Positions 1 to 7,412 of a stretch of DNA of 10,951 nt are shown here, one piece after another. The notes below the pieces were generated by a model, which worked only from the letters and a program-made list of their open reading frames with translations, searched no databases and was not told the DNA's origin. This DNA comes from Alphaproteobacteria bacterium (GTDB lineage: Bacteria > Pseudomonadota > Alphaproteobacteria > RF32 > CAG-239), in NCBI GenBank assembly GCA_017963715.1, contig JAGCTK010000069.1:1-10951 (forward strand), given 5' to 3'. Numbering within the stretch: the stretch's first letter is position 1; each line of letters begins with the position of its first letter. Both the position numbers and the translations under genes were made by a program.

Positions 1-1478
1 GCATTGAGTTACTTTCTCGCCCGAAAACAAAAAGCGGCAATGACATCAGCCAAAAAGATTTGGATGCCACGGCGCGTGCTTTGGAAGACGTTTTGCAGGA
101 ATTCGGCGTCAACGGACAAATTGTGGCCGTTCGTCCGGGGCCTGTCGTGACTTTGTATGAATTTAAACCTGTTGCCGGCACCAAAACGGCACGCGTCATC
201 GGCTTGTCCGATGATATTGCGCGCTCGATGTGCGCTGTTTCGGTCAGAATCGCAGTCGTTGCCGGTACCGATACAATCGGTATCGAAATTCCCAATCAAA
301 AACGTGAAACGGTTTGGTTTAGAGATTTAATCGAGGACGAAAGTTTTGATCAGTCCAAAAATACATTAAACGTTGCTTTAGGCAAAGATATCGGCGGTCA
401 AAACGTGTATGCGGATTTGGCTAAAATGCCACACTTATTGGTTGCGGGCACAACAGGTTCCGGTAAGTCTGTCGGTGTCAATTCGATGATCTTGTCGCTT
501 TTATACAAAATGACACCCGAAGAGTGTAAAATGATTATGATTGACCCGAAAATGCTTGAATTTTCGATGTATAACGACATTCCGCATCTTCTCACCCCGG
601 TGATTACCGATCCGGCCAAGGCCGTTGTCGGCTTGAAATGGGCTGTGTGCGAAATGGAAAGACGCTATCGCAAAATTTCCGATTTGCACGTCCGCAACAT
701 CTTCGGCTACAATCAAAAATTGAAAGAACTCAAAGAAAGCGGCGAAAAGGTTATCAAAACCATCCAGGTCGGATTTGATGCCGAAACAGGCAAGCCGATT
801 TACGAACAGCAAGAATTAGATACCACCCCGATGCCTTATATCGTCATTGTTGTTGATGAAGTGGCCGATTTGATGATTGTGGCTCGAAAAGAGGTTGAAG
901 CCGCCATTCAGCGTTTGGCACAAAAAGCACGGGCGGCCGGTATTCACTTGATTATGGCCACACAACGTCCGTCGGTTGATGTGATCACCGGTGTTATCAA
1001 AGCCAATTTCCCATCACGTATCAGTTTTCAGGTCACCTCAAAATTTGACAGCATGACCATCTTGGGTGAAAAAGGTGCCGAACAATTGCTCGGTATGGGT
1101 GATATGTTGTTTATGTCGGCAGGCTCGCGTCCGCAACGTGTCCACGGATGTTTTGTTAAAGACAGCGAAGTCGAGGCAATTGCCGAATTCTTAAAAACAC
1201 AAGGCATACCCGACTACATTACCGACATCACGCAAGGCGAACTTGACACCAAAGATGCGGGGCCTGTGTTTGACAACACGGCACTCGGCGGCTCGGATGC
1301 CGATTTATACCAACAGGCCGTTGAAATTGTCAGAAACGATAAAAAAGCTTCGACAAGTTATATTCAGCGACGTTTACGCATTGGCTACAACCGAGCAGCC
1401 TCACTGATTGACCGTATGGAAGATGAGGGCATCGTCGGTCCCGCCGATCACGTCGGCCGCCGCGAAGTTATCGGATGA
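1..1478 (+). CDS. ftsK: DNA translocase FtsK, C-terminal motor and gamma domains (5' partial)
   Basis: FtsK is the septal, ATP-driven DNA pump that moves the chromosome termini and supports dimer resolution at dif. The reading frame is open from base 3 to the left edge, so the gene begins outside the window; the in-frame ATG at 60 is internal. About 491 residues are visible. They start in the alpha-domain region with the family's 'ELLSRPK' stretch, then the VRPGPVVTLYEF segment and the beta RecA-like motor. Walker A is GTTGSGKS (about 447-470), Walker B is IVIVVDE (about 840-860), followed by the ATQRPSVDVITG motif. The C-terminal gamma winged helix, which reads KOPS sites in known FtsKs, is present, with RIGYNRAA and EGIVGP near the end. 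The N-terminal membrane and linker parts lie off the window. A Nudix gene follows after 18 bp. No defect is visible, and the identification is near certain. Confidence 0.97.
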   Translation, partial: IELLSRPKTKSGNDISQKDLDATARALEDVLQEFGVNGQIVAVRPGPVVTLYEFKPVAGTKTARVIGLSDDIARSMCAVSVRIAVVAGTDTIGIEIPNQKRETVWFRDLIEDESFDQSKNTLNVALGKDIGGQNVYADLAKMPHLLVAGTTGSGKSVGVNSMILSLLYKMTPEECKMIMIDPKMLEFSMYNDIPHLLTPVITDPAKAVVGLKWAVCEMERRYRKISDLHVRNIFGYNQKLKELKESGEKVIKTIQVGFDAETGKPIYEQQELDTTPMPYIVIVVDEVADLMIVARKEVEAAIQRLAQKARAAGIHLIMATQRPSVDVITGVIKANFPSRISFQVTSKFDSMTILGEKGAEQLLGMGDMLFMSAGSRPQRVHGCFVKDSEVEAIAEFLKTQGIPDYITDITQGELDTKDAGPVFDNTALGGSDADLYQQAVEIVRNDKKASTSYIQRRLRIGYNRAASLIDRMEDEGIVGPADHVGRREVIG

Positions 1479-1496
1479 TAAACAAAGGCGGTTGAT

Positions 1497-1916
1497 ATGG
1501 AAAATGTTGTCAGAGTAGGTGTCGGACTGTATATTTTCAACGACAAAAACCAGTTATTGCTCGGACTGCGTCAAAACGCGCATGACAGCGGTGCATGGTG
1601 TCCGCCCGGCGGGCATATGGAATTCGGCGAATCGATTGAAGATGCCGCCGTTCGTGAAACCAAAGAAGAAACAGGCCTCATTGTTCAAGCAAAAGATGTC
1701 TTTCTTAAAGGTGTCACAAATGATTTTTACCCGCAAAACAACAAGCACTACATTACGCTGCATCTTTTTTGCAAAAAATATACGGGTCTGCCCAAGGTGC
1801 TCGAACCTCACAAATGTCAAAAATGGCAATGGTTTGATATGGGCAAATTGCCCGATAATCTGATGTTACCCGTTCAACATTTTTTGCAACAATACAATCC
1901 GTTTTCAGATAAATGA
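1497..1916 (+). CDS. Nudix hydrolase, NUDT15/MutT-like
   Basis: This is a 139-residue single-domain Nudix protein. The Nudix box matches GX5EX7REUXEEXGU from Gly39 to Leu61, read as GHMEFGE, SIEDAAV, RE, T, K, EE, T, GL, so the metal-binding glutamates are present. A threonine occupies the usual aliphatic U position. The N-terminal strand VRVGVGLYIFND, the LLLGLR stretch and the PPGGHMEFGES segment resemble the NUDT15 and bacterial nucleotide-triphosphate pyrophosphatase group, which hydrolyses (d)NTPs or modified nucleotides in the cytosol. The actual substrate cannot be read from the sequence. The start ATG has a good ribosome site (AAAGGCGG, about 5 bases upstream). The gene lies 18 bp after ftsK, so the two are probably co-transcribed. 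It ends 35 bp before the convergent ftsA stop. Confidence 0.9.
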   Translation: MENVVRVGVGLYIFNDKNQLLLGLRQNAHDSGAWCPPGGHMEFGESIEDAAVRETKEETGLIVQAKDVFLKGVTNDFYPQNNKHYITLHLFCKKYTGLPKVLEPHKCQKWQWFDMGKLPDNLMLPVQHFLQQYNPFSDK

Positions 1917-1951
1917 ATGCCTGAAATCTCACCCGACACATCTATTGGGTT

Positions 1952-3208
1952 TTAATAATTTTGCTTAAACCAACTCAATATTCTTTTAAGGCCCGTCAAA
2001 TTGGCAATCGGGTTTGTGTTGCCGCTATATGGCCGACGTTCTTTGCAATTGATGGCAAAAAGCAACATACCGAGTGCTGTCGAATATTTCGGATCATACA
2101 GATATGTCGGAATACTCGGGATATTGCGCGGCACACCCAAACGCACCTGCTTATTTAATATATAGCCCGCCACTTCACGCATACCGGCCAAAGCACAACA
2201 TCCTCCCGTCAGAACGACTCGGTGATTCGGTGCATCTTTCAGGCCTTGTTCGGCCAATTTTTTGCCAACCATTTCAAAAATTTCTTCTACCCGCGGCGCA
2301 ATAATATTGATTAAATCTGATTTTTTGACCTGCCTGATGGAATTATCGTCTTCTTCGCCCACGGGATAAACATCAATCGTTTCCATCTCGTCCTGACTGA
2401 TTAAAAACGCACAACCGTGTCTGATTTTTAAGTCTTCCGCATGTGCAAAAGAGGTTGTCAACCCCCATGCAATATCGTTTGTAATATTGTTTCCGCCGAC
2501 GGGCAATGTCGAAAAATACACCGGATACCCGCCCTTAAAAGTCGTCATACTGGTCGTTCCGCCACCGATATCTATCACCGTGGCGCCGAGTTCTTTTTCG
2601 TCTTCCACCAAACAGGCCAAAGCCGACGCATACCCCGAAAAAACCTTCAGGGCAATATCCAAATGTGCATTTTCAATCACATTTTGCAAATTTTTATACA
2701 GCAATTCGGGATACATCCCAAAGAGCATATCAAGCCCCAATGTTTCGGCATATTGATTACGCGGATCCTTCAAACTTTCGGTTTTATCACGCACAAAATT
2801 CATCGGCACACAATGTATCGCTTCTCCTTCAAATGTTTTGACTTTGCTCAAACTTTGCGACAACAATTTTTCGATATCCATATCCGAAATCGGCCTGTTT
2901 TTATGCAAGGCAATTGTGCTGTGACGCACGAAACTTTGCGTTTTATCGCCCGAAATATTGACAATCAAACTGTTAATGCGTTCTTTGGCTTGTTGTTCGG
3001 CATCTTCCACCGCATTACACACAGACAATGTTGCCTGATTAATATCGGTAATAACGCCGTTTTTAATTCCTTTGGATGCATTATAGCCGTAACCGACAAT
3101 TTCGATTTTTTTATCACGCGGCGTGATGTGTGCAATCAAACAACACACTTTGGAAGAACCGATATCCAAAGTTGCCAAAGTCGAATATCTCGTAAAAGAG
3201 TGATTCAT
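1952..3208 (-). CDS. ftsA: Cell division protein FtsA
   Basis: FtsA is the actin-like protein that tethers FtsZ to the inner membrane and recruits later divisome proteins. With the start chosen here it has 418 residues, a usual length. Visible motifs are the phosphate-1 loop LATLDIGSSK (residues 11-20), the phosphate-2 loop VIDIGGGTTS (211-220) and the adenosine motif VVLTGGCCALAG (331-342). A two-cysteine version replaces the commoner GGG or GGS. The SHS2/1C domain lies between the first two motifs. The C-terminus ends in an amphipathic membrane-targeting helix (LKRILSWFKQ). The ATG at 3208 is preceded by AAGG with a 9-base spacing. The frame stays open to a TTG at 3235, but that would add a non-conserved MCCVLRQKR extension without a better ribosome site. 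It is the last gene of the minus-strand operon. No ftsZ follows; a convergent Nudix gene does. Confidence 0.96.
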   Translation of the reverse strand: MNHSFTRYSTLATLDIGSSKVCCLIAHITPRDKKIEIVGYGYNASKGIKNGVITDINQATLSVCNAVEDAEQQAKERINSLIVNISGDKTQSFVRHSTIALHKNRPISDMDIEKLLSQSLSKVKTFEGEAIHCVPMNFVRDKTESLKDPRNQYAETLGLDMLFGMYPELLYKNLQNVIENAHLDIALKVFSGYASALACLVEDEKELGATVIDIGGGTTSMTTFKGGYPVYFSTLPVGGNNITNDIAWGLTTSFAHAEDLKIRHGCAFLISQDEMETIDVYPVGEEDDNSIRQVKKSDLINIIAPRVEEIFEMVGKKLAEQGLKDAPNHRVVLTGGCCALAGMREVAGYILNKQVRLGVPRNIPSIPTYLYDPKYSTALGMLLFAINCKERRPYSGNTNPIANLTGLKRILSWFKQNY

Positions 3209-3236
3209 ACGCTTTTGCCTTAACACACAACACAAA

Positions 3237-3270
3237 TTCAGCCGGCAAGCCTATTCAGTCGGCAAGCCTA
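3237..3270. repeat. 17-bp tandem duplication at the ftsQ 3' end
   Basis: Two head-to-tail 17-bp units, 3237-3253 (TTCAGCCGGCAAGCCTA) and 3254-3270 (TTCAGTCGGCAAGCCTA), differ at one base. The unit at 3254-3270 contains the ftsQ stop codon. The other copy lies in the ftsQ-ftsA gap. This looks like a slipped-strand duplication at the operon junction. Each unit contains the small GGC-TT-GCC palindrome, so the RNA could fold weakly. No function is implied. Confidence 0.9.
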
Positions 3271-4091
3271 ACTACAACCTTATCGGTATATCTTAAATCG
3301 ATGAAAGTTAATTTACGTTTAAAAATGCTGTATTTATGATCAATTTTTATCAATTTTTTCCACGCCGATGCTAAATCTTTTTCAGGCATCTTAACAGTCA
3401 AGCCATGTTCCAAATCATCAAAAATCAAATCCCATCTCCGGCCGGAATGTAACACGGCCGCTTTAATACGTGCATACAATTCAGGCTCGGTTTTGGTCAC
3501 CTCAAATAATTCCAAAAATTTTTCGGGTGCACCGGCACCAACCAAAATCAAAAACGGTTTCTGAGGTTGATAATCCACATCAATCACCTGTCCGTTTTCA
3601 TCAATCGGATAAAAATGACCGCTGGTTTGGAACAATGCCACAATATCTTTTTCTTTCAAACTGATTTGCAACACATTCGGAAAATATGTACGTTTGAGTT
3701 CTACTTTATCCACCCACGGCAAATCTTCAAGTTTGGTCTTAATATGGCGCAAATCGACATTTAAAATACTGTCACGACGATTTAATTGAAGTTGTTCATT
3801 CAAGTCATTGACTGATGTTTTATCACGCCCTTGCACCACAATATCCTCAATAGCAAAACCGTGTTTGGCCGTATAGGCAAACAACGACTGCGCCAACGCA
3901 TTGATTTTTTGTTCAATCAAACTATCGCGCAACGTGACCCCCGTCAATACAATCGAGGTCATCAATATCATCAGTATAATATGGGCACAAAATGTTATAG
4001 CCGTATTGCTCTTAAACTCAAACCGATTGGGGTTTTGAAGCGGTTTTTGACGCTTAAAAAAGATGTTTTTGTTTTTTGCAAAAAAACTCAT
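3255..4091 (-). CDS. ftsQ: Cell division protein FtsQ
   Basis: FtsQ is a bitopic inner-membrane protein that links early and late divisome components through its periplasmic domains. It has 278 residues: a basic cytosolic segment (1-28), one membrane helix (about 30-52, AITFCAHIILMILMTSIVLTG) and a POTRA domain (about 76-155). The POTRA domain contains the typical LEDLPWVDKVELKRTYFPNVL run, here split as LEDLPWVDKVE and LKRTYFPNVL. The beta-rich FtsQ domain follows, from FYPIDENGQVI to the end. The ATG at 4091 overlaps the murB stop in an ATGA arrangement, which favours it over the in-frame TTG at 4121, whose extra residues (MGSGKSGAEQ) are read from murB coding sequence. Translation is therefore probably coupled to murB. 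The 3' end lies in a 17-bp tandem duplication. Sequence similarity is low across the family, but the domain order and neighbours make the call firm. Confidence 0.93.
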   Translation of the reverse strand: MSFFAKNKNIFFKRQKPLQNPNRFEFKSNTAITFCAHIILMILMTSIVLTGVTLRDSLIEQKINALAQSLFAYTAKHGFAIEDIVVQGRDKTSVNDLNEQLQLNRRDSILNVDLRHIKTKLEDLPWVDKVELKRTYFPNVLQISLKEKDIVALFQTSGHFYPIDENGQVIDVDYQPQKPFLILVGAGAPEKFLELFEVTKTEPELYARIKAAVLHSGRRWDLIFDDLEHGLTVKMPEKDLASAWKKLIKIDHKYSIFKRKLTFIDLRYTDKVVVRLAD

Positions 4092-4990
4092 TTGTTCTGC
4101 CCCACTTTTTCCACTTCCCAATCAAGCAGAACGCCCGTCTTTTCTTTGACCGTTTGTGCAATTTGGTTGCCCAATGTCTCTAAATCTTCGGATGAGGCTG
4201 TGCCGGTATTAACCATAAAATTACAATGCTTGTCAGACAGTTTTGCCCCACCCACGCGCAAGCCGTCGGCACCGCTTTGTTTAATCAATTCCCACGCATG
4301 ATAACCTGCCGGATTCTTAAATAATGAGCCAGCCGTTTTTTCACCCACCGGTTGATGCAATTTGCGATACAAAGCCTGTGTTTCAAGGGTGTTTAATATC
4401 TCATCTTTTGGGCTGTTTGTGCTTTTAAGTGTCAAAGCAATCACAATCCAATCCTTGGCAAACGAACTGCTTCGATAACTTAAATGCAATTCTTCCGGCA
4501 ACACTTCTTTGATGCTACCCGAAGCATCCATGATGCGTGCCTTTAAGAGCACATCTTTCAATTCTTTTGAAAAACAGCCGGCATTGGTTTTGACCAATCC
4601 GCCGACAGTTCCCGGAATAGAGGCCAAAAATTCCAATCCGCCGATATGGTATTCCGGCAAAATCTTTTTTAAATAACTGTTTGGCATACCGCTAAAACAG
4701 GTGAGTTCATTTTTTTTAAATAAAATTTGCGTAAAATACGGACTGCTCAATTTGATGACACAACCTCTGATTCCGCCGTCTCTGACCAAAATATTCGAGC
4801 CGCCGCCCAAAACAAAATAAGGCATATCTTTCGGCTTAGTTTCCAAAAATAGCCTTAAATCTTCTTCATCTTCAGGAAAAAACATCATATCGGCCGGACC
4901 GCCCACACCCAGCCATGTATGCCGACCGAGCGGCTCATCAAACAAAACTTTACCTTTGAGATTTGCTAAAAACGGCCACTTTTGCGACAT
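4088..4990 (-). CDS. murB: UDP-N-acetylenolpyruvoylglucosamine reductase MurB
   Basis: MurB is the cytosolic flavoenzyme that reduces UDP-GlcNAc-enolpyruvate to UDP-MurNAc with NADPH, the second committed step of peptidoglycan precursor synthesis. It has 300 residues. The FAD-binding half shows TWLGVGGPAD (25-34) and LGGGSNILVRD (61-71), then GLEFLASIPGTVGG (118-131) and TNAGCF. The expected SYR pair is at 171-173. The catalytic serine is in GSLFKNP (Ser222) and the catalytic glutamate in WEVEKVG (Glu292). The form without the long E. coli-type insertion corresponds to type II MurB. The ATG has AAGGA about 9 bases upstream and lies 1 bp after the ftsW stop. The gene overlaps ftsQ by 4 bp. The usual upstream partners murG and murC are absent between ftsW and murB. 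Confidence 0.97.
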   Translation of the reverse strand: MSQKWPFLANLKGKVLFDEPLGRHTWLGVGGPADMMFFPEDEEDLRLFLETKPKDMPYFVLGGGSNILVRDGGIRGCVIKLSSPYFTQILFKKNELTCFSGMPNSYLKKILPEYHIGGLEFLASIPGTVGGLVKTNAGCFSKELKDVLLKARIMDASGSIKEVLPEELHLSYRSSSFAKDWIVIALTLKSTNSPKDEILNTLETQALYRKLHQPVGEKTAGSLFKNPAGYHAWELIKQSGADGLRVGGAKLSDKHCNFMVNTGTASSEDLETLGNQIAQTVKEKTGVLLDWEVEKVGQNK

Positions 4991-4991
4991 C

Positions 4992-6119
4992 TCAAATATC
5001 CTTATCTTCCGCCGTTAAATTGCGTCTGGTCAATGCAAGCAACATCCCCATCCAGAGTGCGGATGCCAAAATAGATGAACCTCCGTACGACATAAACGGC
5101 AAGGTCATACCTTTTGTCGGAATAAGGTGCAACGTCGATGACATATTGATGATACTTTGCAAACCAAATGACGCCGCCAATCCCGAACCCGCATAAATAA
5201 TAAACAGATTATTGTCTTTAAGTGACAGATAAAGTGTGCGCACCACAATGGCGGCAAATGCGGCAATAATCACCAAGCACAACCACACACCGAATTCTTC
5301 TCCCGCCACGGCAAAAATAAAATCCGTATGCGCATCGGGCAAATGCAGTTTAACAATTCCTTCACCCGGGCCTTTACCCAAAAGATTGCCGCTTTCAAAG
5401 GCTTCAATTGATTTTTGCACCTGATAACTCAGTTCGCCGCCCGAAAACAAAAATTGATGAACGCGCTCATGAAAATGGTCAAACGTAAAATACGCACCGA
5501 CACCGGCCAGAAGCCCGAACACCCCGAGCACCGAAACCAATATCAAAGGCAGCCCCGCCAAAAACAGCTGAAATCCCCAAACACACGTCACCACGATTGT
5601 CATACCGATATCGGGTTGCATTAATAACATCGCAATCGTCAAAATATAAAGTCCGGTTGACAGCAGCGCCCCCGGAAAATCATCAAATTTTTTGGCTCCT
5701 TCCAAAAGCCACGCCGACACCACCACAAACGTCGGTTTAATAAATTCGGATGGTTGCAACGTCAACCCGCAAATTCTGATCCACCTTGAGGCACCCTTTG
5801 TTTCATAGCCTGCAAACAGCGTCACAATCATCAATACCAAAAACAGCACATACAGAATAATCGCCAAGCGCCTGATATTGCGCAGATGCATCATTGAAGT
5901 TGAGAGCAAAACCACGAGCGCTCCAAAGATAAAGACAATCTGTTTTTTGATAAAATGATAATCCGAAAAATTATTGGTACGTGCCACGGGCGGGCTGGCC
6001 GAAAACACCAAAAATGCGCCGATAAAAACAATCAGCAACAACAGGCCCAAGGTGACTTTGTCAACCGTCCACCACCAATTGGCAATTCTTGATTTGCTAA
6101 GCCTTGAAAACGTGACCAA
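4992..6119 (-). CDS. ftsW: Septal peptidoglycan polymerase FtsW (SEDS family), TTG start
   Basis: FtsW is the SEDS-family lipid II glycosyltransferase that works with its class B PBP partner at the septum. Its 375 residues form about ten membrane helices. Family signatures are SRWIRICGLTLQPSEFIKP (111-129), GNLLGKGPGEG (244-254), LPDAHTDFIFAVAGEE (260-275) and PTKGMTLPFMSYGGSS (334-349). Asp266 in HTDF corresponds to the essential SEDS aspartate. The C-terminal GMTLPFMSYGGSS signature is shared with RodA and SpoVE, but the mraY/murB/ftsQ context supports FtsW over RodA. The start is TTG. No ATG occurs until the internal MMHL, which would remove the first helices. An AGGAGG ribosome site 8 bases upstream fixes the TTG. 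The gene is 12 bp from mraY; murD, often between them, is missing, as are murG and murC after it. Confidence 0.95.
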   Translation of the reverse strand: MVTFSRLSKSRIANWWWTVDKVTLGLLLLIVFIGAFLVFSASPPVARTNNFSDYHFIKKQIVFIFGALVVLLSTSMMHLRNIRRLAIILYVLFLVLMIVTLFAGYETKGASRWIRICGLTLQPSEFIKPTFVVVSAWLLEGAKKFDDFPGALLSTGLYILTIAMLLMQPDIGMTIVVTCVWGFQLFLAGLPLILVSVLGVFGLLAGVGAYFTFDHFHERVHQFLFSGGELSYQVQKSIEAFESGNLLGKGPGEGIVKLHLPDAHTDFIFAVAGEEFGVWLCLVIIAAFAAIVVRTLYLSLKDNNLFIIYAGSGLAASFGLQSIINMSSTLHLIPTKGMTLPFMSYGGSSILASALWMGMLLALTRRNLTAEDKDI

Positions 6120-6127
6120 AAATCTTT

Positions 6128-6133
6128 CCTCCT
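6128..6133 (-). promoter_or_regulatory. Ribosome binding site of ftsW, overlapping the mraY stop
   Basis: On the minus strand this is a perfect AGGAGG, separated by 8 bases from the TTG at 6119. Its first bases lie within the TAG stop codon of mraY (6132-6134). It decides the non-ATG start of ftsW. It also suggests coupling, since ribosomes terminating mraY sit on the ftsW initiation site. Confidence 0.85.
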
Positions 6134-7184
6134 AAAATTTTATCAATGAAAGCATGGCCACAAAAGCCGCGATAAATCCGACCAGCCAAAAGCGCAAAAC
6201 CACTTTTTGTTCACTCCAACCGCATTGTTCAAAGTGATGATGAATCGGCGCCATTTTAAAAAAGCGTTTACCCGTCTTGCGATAATAAATCACCTGAATC
6301 ATCACCGAAACGGTTTCAAGCACAAACACAACACCGGCAATCGCCAACAAAATTTCTTGTTTCAAAATCACAGCCACCGTTCCGAGCAACGCGCCCAACG
6401 CAAGCGATCCCGTATCGCCCATAAACACTTTGGCCTTCGGTGCATTAAATCTCAAAAAGCCGAGACATGCGCCAACCACGGCGGCGCACACAACAGCCAT
6501 TTCGGCGCTGCGCGGAATATACGGCAAGGCAAAGCCTTTGGCCAAAGGCGTTCCGACGATATAAGCCATAATTGCAAAAAACGTAAAGGCAATCACCAAC
6601 AATCCCGAGGCCAAACCATCCAGCCCGTCACTTAAATTCACACCGTTTGAAGCCCCAGAAATGACCACCACTGCAAACGGAATATAAAGCCATGAAACAT
6701 AAAGAGCCGCTCTGAAATACGGAATATACACACTGTTGCTGTATGCTTGCGGAGTCGCGGCCGTAATAATCGTTGCCACCACAACGGCCGTCATAAATTG
6801 CAAAAACAGTTTGGCTTTGGCCGTCAAAGCGTTCGGCGTTTCTTTGGTCACCTTGATATAGTCATCGATAAAACCGGTCAAACCATAGATAAACATCACC
6901 AACAAACTGACCCACACAAAATGGTATGAGATATTGGCAAACAAGGCAATGGCAATCATGCTTGTACCCAAAATCATCAACCCGCCCATTGTCGGCGTGC
7001 CCTGTTTTGTTTTAAGGTGCGATTGCGGACCGTCCGTTCTGATCGGTTGGCCGTGATGCTGATGCTTTCTTAAAAGCGCAATAACGCCGGATCCGAACAA
7101 CAGCGACAAACCAAGCGCCGTCAAAAGCGCCATAAACGCTCTCAAAATGATATCCGCATCCAATCCGAATCGTGAAATCAGCAT
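6132..7184 (-). CDS. mraY: Phospho-N-acetylmuramoyl-pentapeptide transferase MraY
   Basis: MraY is the polytopic inner-membrane enzyme that transfers phospho-MurNAc-pentapeptide from UDP to undecaprenyl phosphate, making lipid I. It has 350 residues and about ten helices. Motifs in order are DGPQSHLKTKQGTPTMGG (51-68), the Asp-Asp pair in GFIDDYIKV (Asp107/108), GASNGVNLSDGLDGLA (177-192), FMGDTGSLALG with Asp257, and the APIHHHFEQCGW cluster (His315-317) that ends the active site. All expected catalytic residues are present. The ATG has AAGGA with a 9-base spacing. It is the first gene of the minus-strand operon in this window. murE and murF, usual upstream neighbours, are absent; the divergent retropepsin-like gene lies beyond a 228-bp gap. 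Confidence 0.98.
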   Translation of the reverse strand: MLISRFGLDADIILRAFMALLTALGLSLLFGSGVIALLRKHQHHGQPIRTDGPQSHLKTKQGTPTMGGLMILGTSMIAIALFANISYHFVWVSLLVMFIYGLTGFIDDYIKVTKETPNALTAKAKLFLQFMTAVVVATIITAATPQAYSNSVYIPYFRAALYVSWLYIPFAVVVISGASNGVNLSDGLDGLASGLLVIAFTFFAIMAYIVGTPLAKGFALPYIPRSAEMAVVCAAVVGACLGFLRFNAPKAKVFMGDTGSLALGALLGTVAVILKQEILLAIAGVVFVLETVSVMIQVIYYRKTGKRFFKMAPIHHHFEQCGWSEQKVVLRFWLVGFIAAFVAMLSLIKF

Positions 7185-7234
7185 ATTTTCTTATCCTTAT
7201 GTGTTGGCTAATATTTCATTCATTGATAACATAA

Positions 7235-7258
7235 AATATTAAAATAAATATTAAAACA
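7235..7258. repeat. 12-bp AT-rich tandem repeat upstream of mraY
   Basis: Two adjacent 12-bp units, AATATTAAAATA and AATATTAAAACA, match at 11 of 12 positions. They sit 50-75 bp upstream of the mraY start and overlap the weak -10 candidate. They may be a bendable AT tract, a repeated protein site, or chance in AT-rich DNA. Confidence 0.6.
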
Positions 7259-7385
7259 CCCCAGTTTTTTTAATTTTCAACGCTCCAAATGAGGCTGTCC
7301 GAGATTAAAATGCAACTCTAATATCTTGTTGTTTATTTTGATGATTTTCTTTTATTCTATCATAAAATGTTGTAGTGTCTAAAGC

Positions 7386-7397
7386 AGTTTTAAAACT
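7386..7397. promoter_or_regulatory. 12-bp perfect palindrome before the retropepsin-like gene
   Basis: AGTTTTAAAACT is a perfect 12-bp palindrome that runs into a T-tract and ends 15 bp before the ATG at 7413. It could be an operator half-site pair or leader structure. It has no loop and few G-C pairs, so it is a poor terminator. Chance is quite possible in this AT-rich stretch. Confidence 0.3.
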
Positions 7398-7412
7398 TTT
7401 TTTGAGATTTTG

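Larger units (their letters stand above)
7185..7412. promoter_or_regulatory. Divergent AT-rich intergenic region (promoters for mraY and the protease/ligase unit)
   Basis: There is no gene in these 228 bp, which separate two divergent units and must carry both promoters. Toward mraY (minus strand), a TTGAAA box at 7275-7280 and a TTTAAT box at 7250-7255 lie 19 bp apart. This spacing is longer than ideal. Toward the plus-strand unit, TTGATG at 7338-7343 and TAAAAT at 7363-7368 are also 19 bp apart, again a weak match. An AT-rich 12-bp tandem repeat and a 12-bp palindrome are listed separately. A less AT-rich island (about 7281-7317) interrupts the region. No riboswitch or tRNA fold was recognised. 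The promoter role follows from the gene layout; the exact boxes are guesses. Confidence 0.5.

Noticed and set aside
60..62. ATG at 60 as the true start of a short FtsK
   Set aside because: The frame continues upstream to the window edge with FtsK-like residues, so the ATG is internal and the gene is cut by the edge.
1917..1951. Possible bidirectional terminator between the Nudix gene and ftsA (ACCC ... GGGT followed by TTTT)
   Set aside because: Only a 4-bp stem with a 12-base loop; too weak to call a terminator, although a termination signal would be expected at this convergent junction.
2441..3223. Long plus-strand open frame of 260 codons antisense to ftsA
   Set aside because: It mirrors the ftsA coding strand, has no family-like motifs, and the opposite frame is an unmistakable FtsA with all ATP-binding motifs.
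3209..3235. TTG start extending FtsA by nine residues
   Set aside because: The ATG at 3208 has an AAGG ribosome site at good spacing, and the extra residues do not resemble FtsA N-termini.
4092..4121. TTG start extending FtsQ by ten residues into murB
   Set aside because: The ATG at 4091 forms a classic ATGA overlap with the murB stop, and the extra residues are encoded by conserved murB sequence in another frame.
7257..7264. MraZ-type operator (TGGG repeats) upstream of mraY
   Set aside because: Only one GGGG-containing element (CTGGGGTG on the minus strand) is seen; MraZ operators need several spaced repeats.
7386..7403. Palindrome plus T-tract as an intrinsic terminator
   Set aside because: The stem is almost all A-T with no loop, and it lies 15 bp before a gene start; a terminator there makes little sense without evidence of an attenuator.
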